Source: Marthasterias glacialis
Taxonomy: Eukaryota > Echinodermata > Asteroidea > Forcipulatida > Asteriidae
Direction of reading: 5' to 3'
Assembly (NCBI GenBank): GCA_911728455.2
Contig: OU452228.1
Span: 7,550,129-7,614,128 of the forward strand
DNA: 64,000 nucleotides
Part shown: positions 10,148-22,100 of the stretch, piece by piece
How positions within the stretch are numbered: position 1 is the stretch's first letter
How the letters are laid out: each line of letters opens with the position of its first letter
Translations under genes and position numbers: made by a program
Notes under the pieces: model-generated
Database searches by the model: none
What the model was told of the DNA's origin: nothing
The model's input: only the letters and a program-made list of their open reading frames with translations

Positions 10148-13100
10148 GTAATCAGTTATAATATTCTTACATGATATAGCATAAGGATCATATCAGTTCA
10201 AACTGTATATGTAGTTATCATCTGAGTCAACAGTAGACGTTAAAAAATCCGCCGTTAACGTAAACTGGTTGATTTCATGATGTATTTGTAATCGTACTGC
10301 TGTTCCGGGCCATGTTATCATTACAGGGTCAATTGCGATTGTCCTAAAGAGCGGTATCATTGCAACATATGGGATACTCACTAGCTGTAGTATAAACAAT
10401 ACATAATACATTAACAATACAATTTTACAAATTATTCATCATTCTTCTGATCATTATAAATTGGGTTTGATTTGTTGACATCTTATTGTCCTGGATCACT
10501 GAGATCAGAACCATGATTATTAATAAGGCAGTCTGTTTGTTTTGTTTGCCTGACTTTTTAACTACGCAGTAAAGATCTTCAATAATTTGTGTAATCATAT
10601 CAAGTTTCAACTCAAGTAAACAATGATTCAATATGAATCAGTTTTTGAAAAGCTGTTTTTTCTTACTTTTTTAAAAGAAAAACATTTTGTTAAATGGAAT
10701 AAAGTGATTTTATGAATGAAGAATAACACTAGTAATTCTATTAGAAATGTTTTTTGTTTGTTTTGTTTTTACATTTATGATAAAAGAGTGGAAAGTGACT
10801 GATTGAGCAATGGTCACTGTTTATGACTTAATTTAACAACTTTGATCTGAAATATTTAATTTGCAATTGAATTAACTTAATTTTAAATACAGTGTGAGTG
10901 TTATTTCATCTAATCTGCATGTTTGATTGAGTATTATGCCCCTACATTGGCCCACCTTTTTATGTAAAGTACAATGTGAAACTCTTGTATAATGACAAGT
11001 GTCCAGAAAAAACAGTCTCAAAGATAAAATTATTTCTTTTAAAACAACATCAAAATAAGTAAACAAGTGTGATAAATTAAAAAAATTATTAGAATTAATT
11101 TTAAAGAGAATCTTTTATTAAGAGACTTTTTTGTACTCTCTGCATTGCAGGTGAAACAGCCTATCGTATGCCCAAACCAACATGTGTTCTGCAGTACATG
11201 TATTGAGTTGTGGCTACAACATAATCAGCAGTGCCCATCATGTCGTGTGCCGATTACACCGGAGAATCCCTGCAAACAAATACTGGGTATGTGCTGAACT
11301 ACTTTATGGATTGGACCCCTTGCACAGGTCCCATTTGCCTAGGAGACATACTGTGTGTCTGCGCCGCACACAACTCTCAGCCAATGAAAGCTCTTCCTTT
11401 GACCTCAGTGAGGGCAGTGTTTGAACTTGTGATGTCATTTGCAAGAGGTCCATATGGGATAAATGCTAACTGGTTTTGTTAATAACTTAGTGGTGCTTTC
11501 ACTGCACAGTTTGGTGGATCATATTGTCTTTGGCTTTAATAGGATGGGTCCAATGATTAAAACCAAAGCTGGTAAAATTGCATTACACCCTTCTTTATTG
11601 GCTGCACGTGATGCAGCATGAACTGATCAAAGGTAAGGATTCCAGGCCTGATATTTCACGGAGGCAACGGAGGCAATTGTCTCCATTGCCCCTGGTCATT
11701 GCCTTGGTGCCCTTAAAATGTTCCAATAGAAATTTACCATTTCCTCATAGATGTGCCCTCTTTCAAGAAGAAAAGGCCTTGATGCCCTTGCCCTATCAAG
11801 AACGAAGCAATCAGGCTTGGGATTCCATGTACCGAATTGCTCTATCTCGTCCTTTTTTTGGGTATGGTTCAAACAAGTGTTCATGACTGTTAGTGCACAC
11901 AGGGAGCTAGACAAACGCGCAGGGATAGCGACAGGATAGATAGAGCTTGTGATCTGAAAGACAAAAAGGGATGAAACCATTCAATGCTGTTTTCATTGTC
12001 CCTTTAAATGGAGCACTTCAGATGAGATTATGGTTAAATAGAGATTTCTTCCTTTACACGTTGAATTGTGTAGTAGATTATAAATTGTATCCGGTCAGTG
12101 ACGTTTATTATTGTAGGCTATACAAAGTATCAATGAATAAATATTTTATCAAAATTGATTACCCAATCCAGTAGACAAATGCTCATGGACATGCTCATAA
12201 AACCAATCTATCAAACAATTGAAAAGCATACAGAACCAACAATGCCTCGCTATTAATTGATTGGATGTAATTTTCCAGCGGGGAGGGGGACAAGTGTTAG
12301 AAAAATGACATTGTGTGTTCCAGTCGGTAGACCAATTCATTGTAAAGTAACGTAACAGCGCTAGTTTGGCAGTGCCCATCTCACTAATTGCCCATGTTAT
12401 TTATGATGCATGAGGGGTGGGGGGGGGGAGGAACGTTGCTTGCTTTATGGTGCATACAAAATGAAGCGGTGCTATTTGAATGATCAAACAATAACAACTT
12501 TTTAACTGCACAACTGTGTAGGCCTGCTGTTCTAATGGGAAATGCTGCTCATGGTTAACCCCTTTTTGCTTGTGATGGTTGGTACTTGGATCAGAATGGG
12601 ATCCCAACCGGACAGTTGCATGGCTGACTGAGATCAGAATGGTAAAGTCTGGTTAATAACCAGAACAGGTTGCAAGACCAGTTTCAACCTACACAATGGG
12701 GATGTTTGTGGTAATTTACAGAGTAACGGATGAACCCATTTCCAGGGGCACGAATCATTGCAATTCTCTGATGTATGGGAAGGGTTCTTGACTTGCTATA
12801 TATTGTTCTGTTTAGGCCTTGTCCTACACATATATTTTTGAGGGTTTATGCACCTCAGGGGGAATGATCAGGGTCCTAAAATCTTCCCATGATTTTAATT
12901 CTGTAAGTAACGGTTTGTTCTACACTCTGCTTCAGATGGATTGCAGTTATTTAACAAAGTTATTTCACAAAATTCCAGCTTTGAAGTCAATTTTATGTTT
13001 AAAAACTGTCTTTGCATTCAACTTTGCTTAACAAAAAAGGTACTTGTTAGGGTGAATAATGTTGATGTGAATGAGTAGCAACCTGTGCACTTAGCTGGCT

Positions 13101-16100
13101 GCATACTGCTCATGAGTTGAGATGGTTTCATAAACGGTTAGGGCCCAATGAGCAGGGTTAGTGATAGAGCTATGAGAGGCCCACTTGGCTTGGCAAAGCG
13201 TATACTAAATAAGGGAATAAAAGAGTTGTGACCAAGGTCTTAAACGGCCGCTTAAACCAGTAGAGCCGTGGCCGTGTGATAAAGGGCCGTGCCTTTACAA
13301 ACTTAAATTTAAAGTAATTTTTTCATTCCTGTCATGTCCTCAGGCTCCATTTCGCGAAGGGTTAAGTTGCATGCGACGCTCAACGGCTGCGCGCACGCGT
13401 ACTGATAGACTTTACATTGAGTACTGGTATGTATTGATTACGCTACGCATAAATTATTTGACTGGTTATACGCGTATGATTGCTGACTGGTTATAAACAC
13501 TCTTGGCCATGTCTTTATCAGCCGTTTAAACACCCCCATGTGATATGCTCTCACCCAATCAGAATGGATAAACTGTCTGGGGTTATTTATGAATACATAT
13601 TTTTAGAATGTCTTCTCTCAGGATTGTCTTTGTTTTAGTACCTAATTAAAGCTTAGAATTAATTGAAAACTCTCCATGTAATATGATAAAGACACCTGTT
13701 TTAAAGGTACTCTTTAAATTGAACTCCGGTAGGTAGAAAGATGAATACTTTTTTTAATTGGTCATTTAAGTACAGGGCTATTGTAAGAGTTAAGCTACGT
13801 AGCCGTGGCTGGGTCATCATGCATTACCAGGAAGGTTGGTCTGTTCTTACGTGTCCTTTGTACAAAACGCAATTAATGATCCCTATCTTATGGCTGAACA
13901 GGAGATAATACTCATGGTTTGGGATGACATAAACAGTAAAACACATCAATAATGCATCAGTTGCTCAAAAGGGACTTATTACACTACCAAAATGCACTTT
14001 ACAGGATTGTCCAAGTTTTGCAATGATGATGAAAAATGTATGGCTCCCTCATCGATAACGGTTTCAGCCCCGAGTCACAATGCAACAAACAAACTAAAGG
14101 GAAGATCCTCTTTTTGATGAATCGTTGCGGCCCATCTATGATTTATCATTTCCCTGCTATGGCAAGTCTGGAATGGTTCAGGTGTATTATACAGGGCTGC
14201 TGTGTTTGTGTAGCAGGGGTAGCCATTATTCTTCACAATAAAAGTTTCAATGATTCAGGAGAATTTTGTGCATAGACAAAGCAAGCTCGTTTTGTAAAGT
14301 ACGCGTTCCTCATAAATGTATAAGGTGGCAATCCTAGTCTTCCGCCATAGCAATGTTTGATAAATATTTGAGTTGATGGCTGGCCATTGAATAGGGGCTT
14401 CCCTGAGTGCTACAGTTAAAAAATAAACACCAGACCTTGTTAATGATTAACACGCTTAAGATCAATACAGTTGATTTTTTTATTCTTCCCTCATTAATGT
14501 GTAAATGTTTCCCGGTAGCTATTTGTGGTTTTGATACAATCTTTGCAAGATTTATGGCTTTTGCTGTCTATTATAAGTTGTACAGCTTGTGTAGAGTATT
14601 TATAAATGAGTGAGTTGGGTTGTTCAGTCATTTCTTTGAAGTGTTATTGCAGATCAACTACCTCTTGGAGTTTGTTTGCGAATAGAGCAAAACTGACATT
14701 TTGGATTATTTAACTTCTGAACTAGCTGACAACGGAATTATTACTGCACCAGTTAAAGTCATAGTACTATTTTTTTTCTGGAGGATCTCCAACTTATGTG
14801 CAACATTTTGGATTGAGGATTCATGTACGTGCCATCAGGATTTTTACAATTGTATTTAAGGAATGTGACTCTGGAATTATGTACAGCTTTATACTTCAAC
14901 TTTTTTTTTTTTTTTTCTTCTTTCCTTTTTTTTTTTTTTTTTTTTTTTTCTCTCCAGAAAACGTGCACTGTTGATGGATGGACAAAATTTTGTTTCAAAA
15001 AGTGTACTTGTACTTCTTGTTTCAGACTCTTTGAAAGTTGCTCAAGAGTTCTTACAACTAGAGTGCAATTTGGTAAAAAGCAATTACTTGTTTGAAAAGG
15101 CATAATACTGCAGACACACAAGCAGTACACCCAAATAAAGAAAATAGATCATCAAGGTATTTTTTCTTATTGAGCCCTTGCACCAACGTCACATACACGG
15201 CTACTGTCTGCCACGCTTGCCATTTTGGGAGTCAAATTGCACGTACAAATTATGGTTAGCGTGCGAACGCTGCATCGCTTCAAATGCGCACTAGACTGTA
15301 TGTATAACACATTGGGACATTGACTACCAAAATGACGCAACCCAGATTATTGTGATGATGACGTCAGGTGAATACACAAATTGCTCATGAAAATAACAAC
15401 AAAGAGTTTGTACATCAAGTGTACATCAATGTCAGCTGGAAAATGTGTTTACTCGAAATCTTTGACCTACATGTACATCAAGATGAGAAAAGGCTGAGAG
15501 TGAATATACAACTAAGCATTGTTAAAATTTGATCAAAATCTGATCATTGTTGACAGGAGGACAGACACAAGATGGGGAGAGTGATTCATACATGTCCACC
15601 CCTGCCCTACGAAGAGCTCGCTTTGACATACTATATCAGGACAGTGAGGTAAGAATATCTTCCACAAGGTAAACATATCTCAAATTGAGCATCGGTCAGT
15701 GATTGTGCATTCATTATTATACTACAAAGTATTTTTTTTATGTGCTTTGGTCAATGAAAGTATGCTTGAAATTTAATAGATCTTAAGAAAATGAAACAAA
15801 ATCTTTGGAAATCAATGATTTACAAACCTGTTGGTAAAAACGAGAGCCATGCTTATTTCCCTATGAACTGTTAAGCTTGAAAAATGTTAAGCTGTTCAGT
15901 ATGCGGCAAAGCTTAGAAACAAGTAAAAGTGCATTTCAGAAGGGAGTGACTTTTTGACAAAGTCATGTTGAAAAAGACTGAAGGAGAAGTTTGAGACTGA
16001 ACATGCAGTATCAGAGCATGAGTTTTCCGCACACAGAAATGACGTATTTCAAGTACATAATTTTTTCTTGTCATCAGAGAGAAATCAAAAGACTTCAAGA

Positions 16101-19100
16101 TGAAAATGAATTCCTTAAGAGCTCCAACTGTGAACTGCAAGATCGGCTCACAGAAATGGAGAAAATGGTCGCAACAAAGTCAGAGATCATCTCAGATGAA
16201 ACAGGGGCTGCATCATCCCCTGCCACTTCATCTTCATCAACCACTGAATCCAAACTCCAGCTCAACTCTAAAACATGGAGAGATTTCACAAATCCATCCC
16301 CTAAATCGTCCCCATCTAGGGGTAAATTGAAAGCAAGAGGAGAAAGGAGAGAGAGTTTCTCTTCAACGGATCGAGATGGAAATTATACTTGTGATGAAGG
16401 CGGGAATAACGAAATACTAGCCACTCTTAGGTCAAAGTTGAGGCAAGCCACAACAACGTATGATAGAATCAAGCAAGACATGGATAAGCTGAAGGAGGTA
16501 AATTTTGATATGTTATTCTAGAGTTATGCAAAATGCTGAAACTCTACATCCTTGATCTATGTCCTAATCATGAAGACATAATGAAATCAGTAAAAAAAAA
16601 AAAAAAAAAAAAAGCATACTTGAAACAGAATGTAATGTGATTATTTTTGTGCGTGGTACATTTACCACCATCACTGCGCCACTACCACCCAAGGGACAGC
16701 ACTCAAATGATCCATTGACATGAATCGGATGATATGACAAATTAATTAGGAATTAATTATTGATCCAGCCTAGCCAAAGTGATGCATTGTTGTGCCATTT
16801 CTTCTGTGAATATGAGCAGTAAGTGGAACCGACTGATGAATTGGGTGATTTTGCTAATTGTTGGTTGGAAGATGTAGACGGGCTTTATTTGGCACTTCTT
16901 TTCATCATCTCTTGGGTTTTAACATTTTAGTACACATGCCCAGTTTACTATTTTTACATTGTCACAACTAATTATTTGAACTCCTAAACTCTTTTAACCA
17001 CTTGGCGCTGAGATTCTGGAAATTTTTACATGCCACCTGATGGGATTAATTTCTCGGAACAGCTGGAATCGTTTTTCTTTGAGGATATCGCTGGCACAAA
17101 TAAAACCCTGACTAAACAAAGCCAAGAGAACATAGATTCTCATTGAGGCACCAGGATTTTTTGTTTCTCTTTTGAGAAATTATTAGATTCATTCAGCATG
17201 AAAACGCAAATTGGTCCCATGGCCAGAATCAAGGATGGAATCTCGTTTCACTCGGACTTACCTCCATTGAGCCGAAATACAATGATAAACAATGATGAAA
17301 GTCTCTTGTTGTCTCGTAATCCTCTTCTCATATCAAAATGACAAATGTCTGGAATGGGGGATGACACAATAACCCCTGGATAAAGGGAGAATTTCAGCAT
17401 TATTTCCTGTACCAGTACCGGAATGGAATATCCAGGTGACCTTTGTTCTGGTCTTCAGAATTCACACAAAAACACAAAGTTCACGTCATCCGATTTCTGC
17501 TGTGGAAAATATTGGCGTGTATACACGTCATCCAGCGTTAACTTGTTCAATTATAAACCTGATACTTCACAAAGGCAATGGAGGCAATTGCTTCCGTTGC
17601 TCCTGGTCATTGCCTTGGTGCCCTTGAAATGTTCCAATAGAAATTTACAATTTCCTCATGGAGGTGTACTTTACGAAGAAGAAAATGCCTTGGTGCATTT
17701 GCCCCTTTCAAGAACGAAGCAATCAGGCCTGAAATTAGTTCGATAGCTGGAAGTGCATTGAACAAAAGGTTATTACAAATAGAAAATGAAAAGATGAAAA
17801 TATAATTACAATTTTCTTTTGCAATTCATCAAACCAACTTTTTATGTGCCCTAATGGCTACATTTTGAGCTGTTAGATTTGACTAATGCATGTACATGTA
17901 GTTTACAGCTACATACAATGCATTGTACATTTCAATGTACAGCCACATTGAAATCCAATATCTCAATAGATGTCTGCATGTTAAAGTTCATTATGAATAT
18001 TTCTTGTGTGACTCCAATGCTAAATAAAAATTAAAAACCAGATTATGTTGTCCTCATTTTGAATCTATTTTTTGCATTTATCTGCTCCCTTCTCTTGCCC
18101 TTTGTTCTGTTTTTCTGTGTGTAATTTGTACAATTTCTCTCATCATTGTTTTCATCGTAGACAAACTTAAAGTTGAGCACGGACAATAGGACCCTGTTAG
18201 CTGAGAATGGTCGACTAAAACAGACAGCTGCTGCCCGCTCACCTCATAAGTAAGTAGCAAATTATTGCTTCAGTTTCAACCACATTAAGCCTGGTTCATA
18301 CTTTGTGTAAGCGAATGTGAAGTGAACTCGGTCAAGTTGAAAGTGTGCTCAACTCTTGCAAAAGATTTGCTGCTAATATAGAGTTAAATTTGCTTTGCAT
18401 TTGCATGAAGTATGAACCAGTTCTTGATATTTTAAGATTTGGGATTCACATCCTAAAAAGATACTTGTTTTTCTTTTAGAAATATAAAAATATCTGTACA
18501 CCAAACTTGTTTTTAAATTCCTTTAAAACCTGAACTGACTTTGTACGTGTACATTGTCAATTATTTAGTTAATACAATTTTATTCACAAATTTATGTATC
18601 TCTAAACAAAACACACTCCTCCAATGCGTGGACAGCAAGTTACAACAGTTTTATAGAAATGTAATAGAGAAACGAATCCTCATTCCACTACTTTTCTAGG
18701 GTCAGTCTCTAAAGTATGGACAGTTATTTGCTGAAGATGATGGTTATTTGTTTCATCGCAAAAAAAACTTGGATTTTACAAAAGCGAGATGAAATCTTTT
18801 GGAATTTCTGCTCTGGTTAGTTTTCAAAAATTTTAGCGGTCGGTCATGGATTGAGTTTGACAGGGGTGATTGAGTTATTAAACAAACTCTTTCACTTGTA
18901 GTTTAAAAAAAAAATGGGTTGTAAATATATTTGGTGACCTATTAGACAAACAACTTGTCAAAAAAGCTGTGATCACAACCTTATATGTAGTGGGATGGGG
19001 GGAGGGGGTGGGGGTGGGAGATATATAACCCGCAAGAGGTTGGAGGGTGGGGTAGAGGGTATGACCCATAGGATCATCCTTCCCCTCCCCCCCCCCACCA

Positions 19101-22100
19101 ATCATCCCCCAATTTAAAACAAACAAGGAAAACGTAATGAGAAAGTATTCAACTTTTCTAAAATGACGTGCATTGAGCACTCTTCATGGTTCCCGTCTTT
19201 CTAATGTAAATTAAACAAAATACACCAACTGTAAGCACTGTAAAAATATGCTTGGATTTTGCCAACAATCAGGGCGGACTAAGGGAATGCAGGCGGCACA
19301 CTCCCTTTTATTTTTCCAACTGATTTAAGTATATACTTTAAAAAAAAAAAAGAACAAAAGTAGGGAGAAAAAAAATACTCCAACACAAGCTTCTTTGCCT
19401 CAAAAGATAACTCAGAAAGAATGAAAATGAACCAAAGTATATTCCTGGAGCCTACCTAAGGGTCCTGAACTGAGCACCATGGTAGCCTTTGCAATGCGAG
19501 CTTGATGAAAGCTCTGATTTATTTAACTCTTTCACTACAGAAATTAATGTACAGCTGTGACGGAATTGCTTTATATTTTGTTGATATCCGGAGCGTGAAG
19601 TAATTTACCGAGCCGCTGTGAGCGGCGCACCGTAGTGAAAGAGTTAAAGAAAGAGAGCATAAAGAGAAAACCCAAACATTTCAAAGATAAACACAGAAAG
19701 GCTGAGAATGCACCGAGAGCATCTACATATTTCAAATTAGATTTCCAGGGCCCCACCGTTATTATCTCAGAACGGCTTTTTCCTGTTAGTAAAAGAGAAC
19801 AGAAGTGCAGGAGAAATTAAAAAAAAACACAAAAGATAACCCAGAGAGGGTTTTTTTTTTAGCACCAGAGAGCATCGTCATCAAATCGCTGGCCCTACTT
19901 CTCATCCTTTACCCAAAATCCCGGATCCTGACGATAAATGGAGTTGGTTTGGTGCACATACTTTACACATAATAAATTGATCTCACATTGGTAACGTAGT
20001 CATCCCACCCACTTTTTAACATGGATCTACGCCAGTGGTTATGAATAAAAGTTAACAGTTTTAGACAAGTTAAAACAGCTAGAGTGTTGGCGTCAGTAAA
20101 ATGAACAACAATCGTTGGAGGGCACTCATTGGAACACTTGGTGACGTATCAGTATTTCAGTGTTGGTATAATAACCAAGGAAGGAGCCACCAGTGTTCCC
20201 ATTGTTGTACGGATCTATAGTAAGAAAGAATTGCTGATCTTGTAATTGTGTAAACATGTTTGAGCACACCTGCTGAACACGCCACTCAACAAAGGAATTG
20301 CTGGCACGTTGAATTTTTTAAAAGTGCCGCCATGAATTAAGATGACATTGAAGTGCCGAGCGGTATGGACAGACAAGGCCCCACCTGAAATATTCATAAC
20401 TGATTGGCAGCTAAGAGGCATTTTAAAATTGCAACACGCCATTATCTCCACCCAGGCTCCAAGATACTTCCTGTATATTTGATGAGTCTTGCAACAATGG
20501 GAAAGCACAAAGGGCAAGATGGTTAAAATTTCATACAGCTCATCAGTGCAGGGGGTCTTATGAATAAATGAGGAGGTGTCTCCATGGTTATTGCTGAATG
20601 CCAAAGTCTGTTTTTGGAACAGTTGAAGGACAAAGCGATTGTTGTTTAGGTATTGATTTGAATGTATTATTTAGGGTTATGATTATTATTGGGGTTTTTC
20701 TTGGTGGGTTTGGAAAGCTTCCAGAAGTCAAAAGAGGAGGATTGGGGAGATGAAAAGTGTGCAACAGTTGACAGTAAGGAGGTCATTTAAATAATTTAGT
20801 TCCATTCGTTTGTGCAGTTTAGATCTGCAGCTTGTTAAGTCGATCATAAACAATTCACCCAATCAGCTGTTAGTGCTAAGGTGAGTTTAGGCGACTGTTT
20901 GTGTGTGCGTCAGTCAGCATTGTGTTTCACATTCAGTGCGGCTTTTTACAGTTGATTTAGATGAAGACTATTAGATCGAACAAACAAGGATTTATATGTT
21001 TTTGTTGACCTAGCTAACAAGAACAAACTATTCGGTTTCTCCTAAATTGGGTGAATTTTCCTAACATTTTCTTTACAAAAGAGTTTAAGTTTTCATAATG
21101 TTGGTAAAACTGATAATGTGAACATTCAAGATTAACAGATATTTGGGACTTTATTATGGAGAGATAAGTCAGAAAAGCATACAAAAGCAACCCCTATAAA
21201 AAAAGAAATAAAATAAATGAATATATAAATAAATAAAGGGAAAGAAACCCTTTCAGCAAACAATCACCCTAAAAATGATGTGCAACACATCTACTTTCCT
21301 GGACAATATTGATAATTGGGTCATTCCATGAAGGTGGAACACTCGGAACACTGTTACATTTTTACCACCTATAAAACATTTTCACCACTTCACTAGTCTA
21401 CTTGATCAATCCTGCTTTACATAATATAAATTACACTAAACATGCATGGGAAAAAAAGGTTTTACTTGATTACTGTGGTGTAAAATAAAAGTGATCTAGT
21501 GCCTTACACTGATGTAACTAGGGACACCATAGATGTGACATTTTGTGTCTTCGGTTACATTGTGACATGTGTCCTTAATTTTCTCAGGCGTGTGTAATTT
21601 AATACCCATGTAAGAAGTTGTTTTTTTTAGGGATTTCGCATCAAGTTTTTGTTGAACTTACATTGTAAATTTGTTTATTGTTGTACTTCCATAATACTGA
21701 AAAAAATGTGTTACAAACACAGTGTCCCTGTTACATCATTACCATGATTTTTTTCAGAATATTAGCAAAACTATTAGGTAAGGTGGTGTGGGATGGATTT
21801 GAAACTTCCTGAAATACTTTCAAAACCCAAATACAATGTGATGATTGACAAACATAAATTACAATCAACATTTTTTTTCTAACAAAAATGATCATATTGA
21901 AAAATGTCACAAATTGTGTCCCACCTTCGTGGAATGACCCGATTGTCAAAGTGCAGCATCTGCACTTTGCGTGAACCAACATACACATGAAATAACAAAC
22001 CTGTGAAAATTTAAGCTCAGTTAGTCCTCGGGGTCACAAGAAAATAGTGGGAAAAAATCATGGTTTTCAAACATCAAGTTTTGGACTCGCGAGATCAAAA

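Noticed and set aside
13238..13530. Inverted-repeat element in OBI1 intron 2
   Set aside because: CTTAAACGGC and GCCGTTTAAAC are suggestive, but the ends are too short and imperfect and I saw no second copy.
15991..16521. Independent 176-codon gene
   Set aside because: Only 16078-16497 is OBI1 exon 4; both extensions cross good splice sites into intron.
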